A stretch of 64,000 bases of DNA from an uncultured Algibacter sp. (GCA_937958265.1 CALGNX010000025.1:1-64000); one strand, 5' to 3'. Shown: positions 1-9,599, numbered from the stretch's first letter. The notes: generated from the sequence alone by a model not told the origin. Program-made: numbers and translations.

Positions 1-765
1 TGCATAACGTAAATACCAAATTTCACATACGCCTGCACCGGCTCCTTCTAATACAAAACCTCCGGCTGGCATCATCGCTGGTTTTCCTAAAATAGCATTT
101 GTTGCCTGGTCTGTAATTAACCAACTAAAGCTTTCGCCAGATCTTTCAATAGTTGCATCAAACTCAACCATTATTGGATCATCCGTTCCCTCTCCTACAC
201 ATATACTCGTTTCAGTATCTGTAGTACCTGCAATTTGAATTTGTCCAGCACGGGCTTCACAAGCGCCAGACCACTCATCTGCAGATCCTCCAACAATGGT
301 GGAATAAGGTGACGCACCTGAAACAAATGCAGTAGCACTATCCCAACGCCCAGCAGCAACCGCTTGATCAACTCGAGGTTGATTTTCTGCACCGTACTGT
401 ACAAAATCTATCAAATCTGCAGGGTCTGATGAACCAAAATTATTAGAACTAAACAATCCTAACCCCCCACTAACAGGATCTAAATCATATACCACATTAA
501 CACTAGAGCTTACAGGAATAATAACATTACCACCAGTTGTAGCTCCAACCCTCACATAAGTACCTGCCCCCAAGCAAAGCCAATAATTAGTAATATCGGC
601 AGGCGAGGTTCCTTCATTTGATATTTTAACAGTGTCTCCATCTGCATCTACTTGCGTTAATCGAATACTAGTGTCCTGCGCTTGCAAAAGCGATATACCG
701 CCTAAAAAAAGTAATGCCGTAGCACCCCAGTTTTTAATTTTTTTAAAAAATAATTTTCTCTTCAT
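1..765 (-). CDS. Secreted lamin-tail-domain-like protein, C-terminus cut by window edge
   Basis: An open frame of 255 codons runs from the ATG at 765 to the window edge without a stop, so the 3' end is missing. The N-terminus (MKRKLFFKKIKNWG, then a hydrophobic stretch ending LLQAQ) is a Sec signal peptide. Residues from about 30 to 130 read DGDTVKISNEG, ITNYWLCLG and DLIDFVQYG, the pattern of a lamin-tail-type beta-sandwich domain of exported Bacteroidota proteins. A second segment contains SFSWLITDQ and LEGAGAGVCEIWYL, which I remember from other flavobacterial exported proteins. No catalytic motif is visible. A -7 box lies 28 bases upstream. Function unknown; surface or secreted location is inferred. 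The shorter frame at 195-404 is an internal out-of-frame shadow. Confidence 0.85.
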   Translation of the reverse strand, partial: MKRKLFFKKIKNWGATALLFLGGISLLQAQDTSIRLTQVDADGDTVKISNEGTSPADITNYWLCLGAGTYVRVGATTGGNVIIPVSSSVNVVYDLDPVSGGLGLFSSNNFGSSDPADLIDFVQYGAENQPRVDQAVAAGRWDSATAFVSGASPYSTIVGGSADEWSGACEARAGQIQIAGTTDTETSICVGEGTDDPIMVEFDATIERSGESFSWLITDQATNAILGKPAMMPAGGFVLEGAGAGVCEIWYLRYA

Positions 766-792
766 ACTAAAATTTTTAGGTTAACATTCCTA

Positions 793-800
793 CAAACGTA
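793..800 (-). promoter_or_regulatory. Candidate -7 box for the lamin-tail-like gene
   Basis: TACGTTTG on the minus strand matches the Bacteroidota -7 consensus TAnnTTTG, 28 bases before the ATG at 765. No TTG was found at the expected -33 distance, so the call rests on one box. Confidence 0.4.
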
Positions 801-991
801 ATAAAAAAAACGACATAAATAACTATATATCTATTGTTTACACAAAAAATACATGTGTTTTACTAAAACTAAAAAGTCTATTTTAAACATCTATAAACCC
901 AATAAAAAAGAGTAATAAGTCCCCTCTATTTTAAACAAAAAAAGGACATATATTTATAAGCTTTTATTACCATTATACCGCGTATTTAGTT

Positions 992-999
992 TACTTTTG
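992..999 (+). promoter_or_regulatory. Candidate -7 box for the mreB operon
   Basis: TACTTTTG fits TAnnTTTG exactly, 40 bases before the mreB start and in the only intergenic space before the operon. No clear -33 TTG is present. Confidence 0.45.
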
Positions 1000-1039
1000 T
1001 TTTAAGCCATATTTCCACAAATAAAAAAATTATTAACAC

Positions 1040-2068
1040 ATGGGTTTTTTTGATTTCTTAACTGAAGAAATTGCAATAGATTTAGGTACTGCAAACACAC
1101 TTATTATTCACAATGATAAAGTGGTTGTAGACGCTCCGTCTATTGTTGCTCGCGACAGAATTTCGGGTAAAATTATTGCAGTTGGCCAAGAAGCAAGTTT
1201 AATGCAAGGAAAAACTCATGAAAACATTAAAACTATTCGCCCTCTTAAAGATGGCGTAATAGCAGATTTCGATGCTTCTGAACAAATGATTAGTATGTTC
1301 ATTAAAAACATACCTGCATTAAAAAAGAAGTTTCTTACACCTGCGCTTCGTATGGTAATTTGTATTCCTTCAGGAATTACCGAAGTTGAAATGCGAGCTG
1401 TAAAAGAAAGTGCTGAACGTGTTAACGGCAAAGAGGTTTATTTAATACACGAACCTATGGCTGCTGCTATTGGTATAGGTGTTGATATAATGCAACCAAA
1501 AGGTAATATGGTGGTGGATATAGGTGGCGGTACTACAGAGATTGCTGTTATTGCTTTAGGTGGTATCGTTTGTGATAAGTCTGTTAAAATTGCAGGTGAT
1601 GTATTTACTAATGATATCGTTTATTATATGCGTACCCAACACAATCTTTATGTGGGAGAACGCACAGCTGAAAAAATAAAAATTCAAATTGGTGCTGCCA
1701 CAGAAGATTTAGAACTCCCTCCTGAAGATATGAGTGTTCAAGGACGCGATTTGTTAACAGGAAAACCTAAGCAAGTATCCATCTCGTACAGAGAAATAGC
1801 CAAAGCACTAGATAAATCTATTCTTCGTATTGAAGATGCTGTTATGGAAACGTTATCGCAAACACCCCCAGAGTTAGCAGCCGATATTTATAATACAGGT
1901 ATTTATTTAGCGGGTGGAGGCTCTATGTTGCGTGGTTTAGATAAACGCCTATCACAAAAAACAGACCTACCTGTATATATTGCCGAAGACCCTTTACGTG
2001 CTGTAGTTAGAGGAACAGGTATTACCCTTAAAAACTTACCTAAATATAAAAGCGTACTAATCAAGTAA
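1040..2068 (+). CDS. mreB: Rod shape-determining protein MreB
   Basis: Bacterial actin homologue that polymerises on the inner face of the cytoplasmic membrane and positions the cell-wall elongation machinery. The 342-residue length is standard. The actin-fold nucleotide motifs are visible: AIDLGTANT near residue 13, DIGGGTTEIAVI at about 160, and YLAGGGSMLRGL near the C-terminus. It is the first gene of a tight operon followed by mreC, mreD, pbp2 and rodA, the usual elongasome order. In many Flavobacteriaceae purH precedes mreB; here the upstream neighbour is a divergent secreted-protein gene. The ATG at 1040 gives the usual short amphipathic start (MGFFDFLTEEIAIDLG). Confidence 0.97.
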   Translation: MGFFDFLTEEIAIDLGTANTLIIHNDKVVVDAPSIVARDRISGKIIAVGQEASLMQGKTHENIKTIRPLKDGVIADFDASEQMISMFIKNIPALKKKFLTPALRMVICIPSGITEVEMRAVKESAERVNGKEVYLIHEPMAAAIGIGVDIMQPKGNMVVDIGGGTTEIAVIALGGIVCDKSVKIAGDVFTNDIVYYMRTQHNLYVGERTAEKIKIQIGAATEDLELPPEDMSVQGRDLLTGKPKQVSISYREIAKALDKSILRIEDAVMETLSQTPPELAADIYNTGIYLAGGGSMLRGLDKRLSQKTDLPVYIAEDPLRAVVRGTGITLKNLPKYKSVLIK

Positions 2069-2092
2069 TTTAGAAACTGGTTAAACCAAAGC

Positions 2093-2908
2093 ATGCAGCA
2101 AATTATTAATTTTATAATAAGAAACAAAAGCTTTTTGTTGTTCTTGTTATTATTTGGTTTATCTATTTTATTTACCATACAGTCTCATAGCTACCATAAA
2201 AGTAAATTTATAAATTCAGCTAATATATTAACAGGTGGTTTTTACAACTCGATAAATGAAATTGACCAATACTTTAATTTAAAAACGCAAAACAAGTTAC
2301 TTACAGAAGAAAACAAAACCTTAAGATCTCGTATACGCAGCTATGGAATAAAAACAGACTCCGTAGTTACAGAAAGTAAAACCTTTGGAAAGCCTTACCG
2401 CTTTTTTACTGCTAATATTATTAAAAACAGTTATTCTTTAAATACTAATGTTTTAACAATAAATAAGGGTGAAAATGATGGTATAAAACAAGATTTTGGC
2501 GTTATTTCCTCAAAAGGTATTGTTGGTATTATTGATAAAACTAGTGCCAATTACGCAACTGTTATTTCTATTTTAAATACAACAAGTAAAATTAGTGCAC
2601 AATTAAAACAAAGCAACCATTTTGGCACTTTAACCTGGAACGGCAAAAACCCGTACATAACACAACTTATAGATATCCCTAAAATTGCACCAATAAAAGT
2701 TGGAGATACCATAACAACATCAGGTAGATCATCCATATTTCCTAAAGACGTAAATGTGGGCGTTGTTAAAAACTTCAAATTAGATCAGGCAGAAAATTAC
2801 TACGAGATAAATGTGAGACTTTTCAATGATATGACAAGTATAGAGCATGTATATATTATTGAGAACGTTGATAAAGATGAAATAATTAATTTAACAAATA
2901 GTTACTAA
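2093..2908 (+). CDS. mreC: Rod shape-determining protein MreC
   Basis: Bitopic inner-membrane protein of the elongasome that links MreB and PBP2/RodA in the periplasm. One membrane helix spans about residues 11-30, followed by a coiled-coil-like stretch (LLTEENKTLRSRIRS, about 70-85) and a beta-rich MreC core containing GIVGIIDKTSANYATV and GDTITTSGRSSIFP. The 271-residue length is normal for Bacteroidota. It starts 24 bases after mreB and its stop abuts the mreD start with no gap, so the genes are probably translationally coupled. Confidence 0.95.
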   Translation: MQQIINFIIRNKSFLLFLLLFGLSILFTIQSHSYHKSKFINSANILTGGFYNSINEIDQYFNLKTQNKLLTEENKTLRSRIRSYGIKTDSVVTESKTFGKPYRFFTANIIKNSYSLNTNVLTINKGENDGIKQDFGVISSKGIVGIIDKTSANYATVISILNTTSKISAQLKQSNHFGTLTWNGKNPYITQLIDIPKIAPIKVGDTITTSGRSSIFPKDVNVGVVKNFKLDQAENYYEINVRLFNDMTSIEHVYIIENVDKDEIINLTNSY

Positions 2909-3415
2909 ATGAACAGTATCTTAACCATACACACTGTCCGGTTTATACTCTTGGTAATTATACAAGTTTTAATACTAAATCACATTAATTTTTTAGGTGA
3001 TATAAACCCTTACACCTACATCCTTTTTATTGGACTATACCCAGTTAAAAACAATCGTATAGCCTTAATGTTTTTAGCATTTTTATTAGGAATAACAATA
3101 GATTTATTTATGGATACTGGAGGCATACACGCCGCAGCATGTGTTTTTATAGCATACCTAAGGCCTACTATTTTGAAATTCTCATTTGGTATGATATACG
3201 AACACCAAAGCATTCGATTCGATAGTGTTGATTTTGGATCGCGATTAACGTATTTTGCATTGCTAACCATACTGCACCATATCATTTTATTTTCCTTAGA
3301 AATATTTAACTTTTCTAACATATTTATTATACTTAAAAAAACGTTATTCTCAAGTATATTTACTATATTATTAGGCCTAATCTTAACCATTATTTTCAGT
3401 AGAAAACCTAAATGA
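2909..3415 (+). CDS. mreD: Rod shape-determining protein MreD
   Basis: Small integral membrane protein of the elongasome. It has 168 residues with five or six predicted hydrophobic helices and the family-like segment LGITIDLFMDTGGIHAAACVFIAYLRP. Primary conservation of MreD is low, so the assignment rests on hydropathy, length and position between mreC and pbp2. Its start codon follows the mreC stop directly and its end overlaps the pbp2 start by four bases (ATGA). Confidence 0.92.
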   Translation: MNSILTIHTVRFILLVIIQVLILNHINFLGDINPYTYILFIGLYPVKNNRIALMFLAFLLGITIDLFMDTGGIHAAACVFIAYLRPTILKFSFGMIYEHQSIRFDSVDFGSRLTYFALLTILHHIILFSLEIFNFSNIFIILKKTLFSSIFTILLGLILTIIFSRKPK

Positions 3416-5349
3416 GATCATTTTTACTCTTCATTTCAATAATTACGGTAGGTATCATTTTTATAATGCGCTTATTTTACCTTCAGATTTACCAAGAAAA
3501 CTCTAGTAATTTATATGAAGACAATGCATTAAGAAAAGTATTCGATTTACCTAAAAGAGGTTTTATTTATGATAGAAACGGAACGCTTTTAGTATCCAAC
3601 CAATCATCATACGATGTTATGATTATACCACGGGAGGTGGAACCTTTAGATACTTTAGAATTTTGCAAATTATTAAAAATCACAAAAAAGGAGTTTATAA
3701 AAAACTACGATAAAGCAAAGCGTTACTCACCAAGATTAGAATCCGTTTTTCTCTCACATTTATCAAAAGAAGACTATGCTGTTCTTCAAGAAAAAATGCG
3801 AAAATTTAAAGGTTTTTACATACAAAAAAGATCTTTACGTAATTACAACACCAATATTGGCGCAAATGTTTTAGGCGATATTGGCGAAGTAAATAATAGA
3901 AACATAAAAAACGACCCTAGCTACAGAATGGGTGATTTAATTGGAAAGCAAGGCGTTGAAGCATCCTATGAACGTATACTTCGTGGATCTAAAGGCATTA
4001 AATTTATTCAAAAAGACAGGTTTAACAGAGATATAGGCCCACATAAAGGCGGAAAGTTTGATATCCCTCCTAAGCAAGGCAAAGACATCACAATAACTAT
4101 AGATGCAAATCTGCAGGCATATGGGGAGTTGCTTATGAAAAATAAGCGTGGTGGCATTATAGCTATTGAGCCTAGCACTGGCGAAATTTTAGCCATGGTT
4201 GCAGCACCTACTTATAACCCTAGCGCATTAGTTGGAAGACAGCGCTCTAAAAACTTTAATAAATTACTACAAGACTCTATCGCAAAACCACTTTTTAATA
4301 GAAGTATTCAAGGTGTTTATGAGCCAGGATCGCCTTTTAAATTAATGAACGCTTTAATTGCTCTTCAGGAAAATGTAATAACGCCTAAGGAAAATGTAAC
4401 TTGCTTTGCTGGTTACAAATACGGCAATCGATTTATGAAATGCCATTGCAATATAGGTACTAAAAATAATATGATTGGTGGAATACAACGTTCTTGCAAT
4501 GCCTATTTCGCAACAACGTACAGAAAAATTTTAGACAAAACAGGAAATACCTCAGAAGGAATTGATATTTGGAGTAAACACGCCAAAAGTTTTGGACTAG
4601 GAGAATTTTTAAATAATGACTTATTTGTTGGCCAAAAAGGAAGAATCCCGAATCGCGCATATTATAAACGTATATATCCAAAAACATTTTACTCTACGTA
4701 CACCATTTCTAATGCTATAGGCCAAGGCGAAATAGCCACAACTCCAATTCAATTAGCAAATATGGCAGCAGCTATTGCTAATCGAGGTTATTTTTATACA
4801 CCACATATAATAAAAAAAATCAAAGGAGATACTTTACCAGATAAATTTACAACCCCAAAACAGACAACAATAGATCGCGCAAATTTTGATCCCGTTATAG
4901 AGGGTATGCTCCAGGTATACGAAAAAGGAACGGCTTCAACTTTAAAAATAAAAGATATTGACATTTGCGGAAAAACAGGTACTGTAGAGAACTTCGTAAA
5001 AATTGATAGTGTTAGAACACAACTAACAGACCATTCTATATTTTTAGCTTTTGCACCTAAAGAGAATCCTAAAATAGCAATCTCTGTTTTTGTTGAGAAT
5101 GGTTACTGGGGTAGCAGATTTGCCGGTAAAATTGCAAGCTTAATGATAGAAAAACATATTAAAGGTCACACCACAAGAACAGATATGGAAGATTGGCTTT
5201 TAAAACATAGTTTAGAAAATGAATATGCAAAACCGTATTCTGGAAAACCGTTTAGAATTAATGGCTATACTACCTTACAAACTATAGAAGAACAAGAATA
5301 CCTCACATTAAAAAAAGAACTAAGTCGGATTAATAAAATAAAAAAATAA
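3412..5349 (+). CDS. mrdA: Penicillin-binding protein 2 (elongation transpeptidase)
   Basis: Class B PBP that crosslinks peptidoglycan during side-wall growth, acting with RodA in the periplasm. An N-terminal membrane anchor covers about residues 1-20. The dimerisation domain contains RGFIYDRNGTLLVSN. The transpeptidase motifs are intact: SxxK as S307-PF-K310 in YEPGSPFKLMNA, SxN as S361-C-N363, and KTG at 521-523. The usual EPGSTFK reads EPGSPFK here, which leaves the catalytic Ser and Lys in place. The 645-residue length is typical. It overlaps mreD by four bases and rodA by one (TAATG). Confidence 0.96.
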   Translation: MRSFLLFISIITVGIIFIMRLFYLQIYQENSSNLYEDNALRKVFDLPKRGFIYDRNGTLLVSNQSSYDVMIIPREVEPLDTLEFCKLLKITKKEFIKNYDKAKRYSPRLESVFLSHLSKEDYAVLQEKMRKFKGFYIQKRSLRNYNTNIGANVLGDIGEVNNRNIKNDPSYRMGDLIGKQGVEASYERILRGSKGIKFIQKDRFNRDIGPHKGGKFDIPPKQGKDITITIDANLQAYGELLMKNKRGGIIAIEPSTGEILAMVAAPTYNPSALVGRQRSKNFNKLLQDSIAKPLFNRSIQGVYEPGSPFKLMNALIALQENVITPKENVTCFAGYKYGNRFMKCHCNIGTKNNMIGGIQRSCNAYFATTYRKILDKTGNTSEGIDIWSKHAKSFGLGEFLNNDLFVGQKGRIPNRAYYKRIYPKTFYSTYTISNAIGQGEIATTPIQLANMAAAIANRGYFYTPHIIKKIKGDTLPDKFTTPKQTTIDRANFDPVIEGMLQVYEKGTASTLKIKDIDICGKTGTVENFVKIDSVRTQLTDHSIFLAFAPKENPKIAISVFVENGYWGSRFAGKIASLMIEKHIKGHTTRTDMEDWLLKHSLENEYAKPYSGKPFRINGYTTLQTIEEQEYLTLKKELSRINKIKK

Positions 5350-6626
5350 TGGTTCGAAATACCAACAGACATTTCAAATTTGATTGGGCTACCATTTTTA
5401 TATTTCTGCTACTGGTTGGTTTTGGTTGGCTGAATATTTTATCGGCATCGCACACAGGAACATCAATAAGTTATTTTGATACATCGCAACCTTTTGGAAA
5501 ACAACTTATATTTATATTTCTAACTCTAGGCTTAATTGTAATACTACTAGCAGTTGATGCTAAATTTTACGAGCGATTCTCAAGCGTTATCTATATAATA
5601 TCAATGCTATCGCTTATAGGGCTTTTCTTTTTTGGTAAAAATGTAAATGGTGCAACCTCATGGTACGCTGTTGGCGGCATGACCTTACAACCTAGTGAAT
5701 TCGCAAAAACAGCTACAGCGCTTGCTGTTGCTAAATACATAAGTGACCTAAACACAAACATAAAAACACTAAAAGATCAAATAAAAATCTTTATAATAAT
5801 AATAATTCCTGCCTTTTTAGTACTACTACAAAACGATACGGGTAGTACAATTGTTTACGGTGCATTCTTTTTTGTATTATACCGTGAAGGACTCCCTAAA
5901 ACCTATTTAACTATTGGGGTTTCAAGTCTACTTACAGCAATTATATCTTTAAAATTTGGAACCGTTATTACATCTATAATAGTCACTTCTATTGTTTTAG
6001 GCATACATTTTTTACGCACAAAAAAACCACGTTTTATAGTATCTCTAGCAACACTTATTGCAGCGCTTAGCATTACTTTTGGTGTAAAGTACTTTTTTCA
6101 AAGCATATTACAGCCCCACCAACAAGATCGTATAAGCCTTTGGTTACGTTTAGAGAGCGACCCTATAAAATTAAGGCAAATGAAACGTACTTTTGCCTAT
6201 AACCTAAATGAGTCTGAAAAAGCAATTAGTTCCGGTGGGTTTTCAGGGAGAGGTTTTATGCAAGGCACCAGAACAACCGGTAAATTTGTGCCTGAACAAC
6301 ACACAGATTATATTTTTAGCACAGTTGGTGAGGAATGGGGTTTTTTAGGAAGCACACTTGTTGTTGTCCTATTTGTTTTATTATTATTACGTATTCTACA
6401 TTTGGCAGAATTACAAAAATCTCAGTTTAGCAGAGTATATGGTTATAGTGTAGCTGCCATAATTTTCATTCATTTCCTAATAAATATAGGTATGGTTATG
6501 GGGTTAATACCGACTATTGGTATTCCTTTACCCTTGTTTAGCTATGGTGGTTCTGGTCTTTGGGCCTTTACAATTTTACTCTTCATTTTTATAAAATTAG
6601 ATTCCAACCGAATTAATGAATGGTAG
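5349..6626 (+). CDS. rodA: Peptidoglycan glycosyltransferase RodA
   Basis: SEDS-family lipid II polymerase that partners with PBP2. The 425 residues contain about ten membrane helices. The family signatures are present: QPSEFAKTATALAVAKY (about residue 114), FVPEQHTDYIFSTVGEEWGFLG with the conserved acidic residue of the SEDS active site, and PLPLFSYGGSGLW near the C-terminus. The start codon overlaps the pbp2 stop (TAATG), so the two are coupled. It closes the canonical elongasome operon. Confidence 0.96.
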   Translation: MVRNTNRHFKFDWATIFIFLLLVGFGWLNILSASHTGTSISYFDTSQPFGKQLIFIFLTLGLIVILLAVDAKFYERFSSVIYIISMLSLIGLFFFGKNVNGATSWYAVGGMTLQPSEFAKTATALAVAKYISDLNTNIKTLKDQIKIFIIIIIPAFLVLLQNDTGSTIVYGAFFFVLYREGLPKTYLTIGVSSLLTAIISLKFGTVITSIIVTSIVLGIHFLRTKKPRFIVSLATLIAALSITFGVKYFFQSILQPHQQDRISLWLRLESDPIKLRQMKRTFAYNLNESEKAISSGGFSGRGFMQGTRTTGKFVPEQHTDYIFSTVGEEWGFLGSTLVVVLFVLLLLRILHLAELQKSQFSRVYGYSVAAIIFIHFLINIGMVMGLIPTIGIPLPLFSYGGSGLWAFTILLFIFIKLDSNRINEW

Positions 6627-6662
6627 CCATTATTTTAAATATCAATTTTAACTAAACCATTA

Positions 6663-7286
6663 ATGAAACATATTATAGTCCTTCTTACATGGAGCTTATT
6701 AACTACGGCTTGCTACAGTAGTAAAACAATAGCAAAAAGCTCTTTTTCTAGCAGGGAATTGGCATTAATAAAATATGCCGATAATTTTAAACCAATGCGT
6801 GTTTACAAAATTAACAATACTAATGATTCGTTATTACTTAGAAAGAAGAGCAACTATATAAATCCAAAAGACCCAAACTTGCAACATTTTGTACAACGTC
6901 TTTATGCGACTGTTAGAGATAGCACATCTATGGGTATTGGCATTGCAGCACCCCAGGTTGGCATTTTAAAAAACATAATTTGGGTGCAACGCTTCGATAA
7001 AAACAACTTACCGTTTGAAGTCTATTTAAATCCAATAATTAGCTCATATTCCAATAAAAAACAGACATTAAAAGAAGGCTGTTTGTCTATACCCAATAGA
7101 AAGGAAGTACTTAAGACACGTTCGGATTCTGTTACTATTGAATATGATACCATGAAAGGTTTACATAAAATAGAAACTATTAAGGGGTAAACCTCTGTTA
7201 TTTTTCAACATGAAATTGACCACTTAAATGGTATTTTATATATAGATCACTTATCTAAAGAATACGAAAACAAGACAACTAATTGA
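6663..7286 (+). pseudogene. Lipoprotein-type peptide deformylase interrupted by an in-frame stop
   Basis: The frame opens with a lipoprotein signal (TWSLLTTAC, lipid-modified Cys17) and continues as a peptide deformylase. Motif 1 is GIGIAAPQVG (91-100) and motif 2 is EGCLS (138-142) with the metal-binding Cys140. A TAA at 7188-7190 (codon 176) then ends the 175-residue product. Directly downstream in the same frame the protein resumes as TSVIFQHEIDHLNGILYIDH with the third motif HExxH at 183-187, ending at a TGA at 7284-7286. The truncated product lacks two metal ligands and the catalytic Glu. A nonsense mutation or a sequencing error is most likely; readthrough cannot be excluded. As a lipoprotein it would act outside the cytosol, so it is not the housekeeping Def. 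Confidence 0.8.
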
Positions 7287-7364
7287 TTATAGAAGACGAT
7301 TTCTTTATCATTCTTTTAATATAAATTCTATATATTATTTATATTAGATGCTACTAACCCTGTA

Positions 7365-7856
7365 ATGCGTACAAATAAAATGAAAATACTATTATTAACA
7401 GCAGCATTAACCATTACAATACAATCATTATCCTACGCACAAAAAATTGATATTGAAAAAGTATTTGGCGGTTACAAATACACGCAAAATAGCGAACTAA
7501 AGTCTCTTCGCGATATCGCCTCCATAATAGAAACCAATACCACAGCTTTTAAATTAATAAAAAAAGGAAGAGCCAATCGTAATCTAGCAGCTCTATTGAG
7601 TTTTACTGGTGGCGGCTTACTTGGTTGGTCTATTGGAAGTGCTCTAGGAGGCGGAGAACAAAATTGGACTCTTGCAGGTATAGGAGGTGGACTTATTGGT
7701 ATTGGAATTCCGATATCTCTAAGTGCAAATAAAAAAATTCATCAATCTGTAGCACTTTACAATGCATCCCTAAAACCAAATGCATTTAACAGTTTTAAAC
7801 CAAATTTAAAAATAGTTACAAATACAAATGGCTTTGGTTTAGCGATAAATTTTTAA
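7365..7856 (+). CDS. Small exported protein with glycine-rich segment, function unknown
   Basis: A 163-residue product that I do not recognise. An N-terminal signal peptide (hydrophobic ILLLTAALTITIQ, then SLSYAQ as likely cleavage site) is followed by a polar part and a glycine-rich hydrophobic stretch (LLSFTGGGLLGWSIG, then LAGIGGGLIGIGIP) spaced like two membrane-inserting hairpins or a glycine zipper. Translation may instead begin at the second Met (7380); both starts leave a good signal peptide. It lies 78 bases after the broken deformylase on the same strand, without clear functional linkage. Membrane or envelope location is inferred. Confidence 0.65.
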   Translation: MRTNKMKILLLTAALTITIQSLSYAQKIDIEKVFGGYKYTQNSELKSLRDIASIIETNTTAFKLIKKGRANRNLAALLSFTGGGLLGWSIGSALGGGEQNWTLAGIGGGLIGIGIPISLSANKKIHQSVALYNASLKPNAFNSFKPNLKIVTNTNGFGLAINF

Positions 7857-8234
7857 TTTAAATATAAAACATATATACAAGCAAATTGCTCACAAAAACC
7901 TTATTTCAATTTTTTCGTCACATAAAAAAAAGTTTTAAATAAAAACGTAACGTCAAAAATCCATATCGATATTAACGCGTTTCGACTAAAGAATACTTAA
8001 AGTAAATTTTCCCTAAAAAAAACATTAATAACACGATTTGTTTTTACTCAAATTTACTTGACTATTTACTGCTTTTCGACTATTACAAACTGCCTACGAA
8101 TATTTCGAAAAACAATTTTAAAAATTTGAATAACAGCTTTTTCTAGTTTTTTATAACTGAAAATTAATAAAATATTTGCGTGCTGTTTGAAGCTAAGTCA
8201 TAAAACTAGTTTTCAATTTAAATGATTATTGGTA
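7857..8234. other. Intergenic region, no gene seen
   Basis: This 378-base AT-rich gap separates the small exported protein (+) from gldC (-), which converge here. I see no ORF of plausible coding character. An 8-base inverted repeat (CTAGTTTT at 8143-8150, AAAACTAG at 8202-8209) encloses about 50 bases and might help end transcription, but it has no strong GC stem. Confidence 0.5.
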
Positions 8235-8573
8235 TTAGCGTTTTTTCAAATCTAATTTTTCCGCAAAATAATCACAAAAATCTTTCATAGTAGCACTCAT
8301 TTTTTCATCTTGAGTAGCACGCATAAATGTATCGCTCATGGCTAACAGTGTTTGATGAAAAAACACCTTCATCTCGTCTACCGGCATTTCTTTGGTCCAC
8401 AAATCAACGCGTAGTGATTCTTGTTTATTAGCGTCCCACACCGCCAACATAAGCGCCTTAGCTTCTTCATTAGTTACGCCTCCATCTTTGGCTGTCCAGT
8501 GTATTTTTTCAGGAACACGATTTTCATCTAACTCAACATTAAGCTCAATTTTAGAATTTATTTTAGCTGCCAT
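8235..8573 (-). CDS. gldC: Gliding motility protein GldC
   Basis: A 112-residue soluble protein matching the flavobacterial GldC family: SKIELNVELDENRVPEKIHW near the start and LWTKEMPVDEMKVFFHQTL in the middle. GldC stabilises GldB and is needed for efficient gliding rather than forming the motor itself. The start codon overlaps the stop of gldB by one base (TAATG at 8571-8575), the classic arrangement for this pair. No signal peptide or membrane helix, consistent with a cytoplasmic accessory protein. Confidence 0.93.
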   Translation of the reverse strand: MAAKINSKIELNVELDENRVPEKIHWTAKDGGVTNEEAKALMLAVWDANKQESLRVDLWTKEMPVDEMKVFFHQTLLAMSDTFMRATQDEKMSATMKDFCDYFAEKLDLKKR

Positions 8574-9535
8574 TATTTACGTGGTTTAAATTTTGTATTA
8601 TTAAAAATATCATCTGCACTTTTTACTAACATATCTTTGAAATTTATGTCATTTTGAGCCATAAATGCCTTTACAATTTGCCATCCTATGTACTGCCCCA
8701 AACGTGCTGGTGAATCGGCATCAATTTTTTCTAAATAGAATTTAGAAAATGGCGCAGGGTTTATAAAACGACTTGCTAATTTTGAATCTGTACTAAATAA
8801 CAATTCTCGACTAACAAAAAAACGCCAAATATAACTTTCGTTAGTTCTTGCCCAATCTAATTCTTCTTCAGTATATCCAATACGTTCTGCTTCTGTTTTA
8901 AAAGGCAACATAACATCCTTAAAATAAAGTAACTTTCCAAAATAAATCATATCATCTATAAATTTATCGCGATTTGGTTGGAAAATATATTTTTTTGCGT
9001 AATCGCTAGCAAGATCTACAACAATATCCGATTTATTAAAATTAGCTTTTAAAAAATTAGCAATGCCTCCATAAAATTTATGATTGCTTCCCAAATAAGA
9101 ATCCAATGCAATTAAAGCAATAGTGTCTGTAACAATTATTCTATTTCTATAATCGACATCACTTGTTACAGTAATAATTCGTGGCGCATTAAACTCTGGA
9201 TAATAATATTTTAAATGGTTATAAAAAGCCTCAATTTCAGACTCTGTTTTTGTTATGTCTGAAAATGCTGTTTCTACCTCGCTAAATAACTCAACCTGCA
9301 AAGTATCGCGTTTTTTTTCCAACCAAAATGTATCTGAAAATTTTTCAGAAAACATGAAAGGATACGACTGTTTTAAACTGGGTAGCGTTTTAGGCGTAAT
9401 GTTAGAAAATAAAATATCAAATCTTTCAATTTCAATATCTGTATTTATCTTTTTAATCTCTGCTTCAAGTTGTTTTTCGTTTTTACACGATATAAAACAC
9501 AATATTGAGCTAATTAAGAATAAAATAATTTTCAT
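8573..9535 (-). CDS. gldB: Gliding motility lipoprotein GldB
   Basis: A 320-residue lipoprotein required for gliding in flavobacteria and linked to type IX secretion. The N-terminus MKIILFLISSILCFISC is a lipoprotein signal with Cys17 as acylation site. The body contains YYPEFNAPRIITVTSDVDYRN and the C-terminal PARLGQYIGWQIVKAFMAQN typical of GldB. It is followed immediately by gldC and is divergent from nadE, a conserved flavobacterial neighbourhood. Its presence, with gldA at 33 kb, suggests a potentially gliding organism. Confidence 0.94.
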   Translation of the reverse strand: MKIILFLISSILCFISCKNEKQLEAEIKKINTDIEIERFDILFSNITPKTLPSLKQSYPFMFSEKFSDTFWLEKKRDTLQVELFSEVETAFSDITKTESEIEAFYNHLKYYYPEFNAPRIITVTSDVDYRNRIIVTDTIALIALDSYLGSNHKFYGGIANFLKANFNKSDIVVDLASDYAKKYIFQPNRDKFIDDMIYFGKLLYFKDVMLPFKTEAERIGYTEEELDWARTNESYIWRFFVSRELLFSTDSKLASRFINPAPFSKFYLEKIDADSPARLGQYIGWQIVKAFMAQNDINFKDMLVKSADDIFNNTKFKPRK

Positions 9536-9591
9536 ACAAAGTTAGGCTTTATAAATTTTCATAAATTAACAGCAAGCGTTATTTTTGTTTA

Positions 9592-9599
9592 CAAAGGTA
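9592..9599 (-). promoter_or_regulatory. Candidate -7 box for gldB-gldC
   Basis: TACCTTTG on the minus strand matches TAnnTTTG, 57 bases before the gldB ATG in the 137-base gap divergent from nadE. A second match, TAACTTTG, abuts the start codon and is less plausible. No clear -33 element. Confidence 0.4.
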
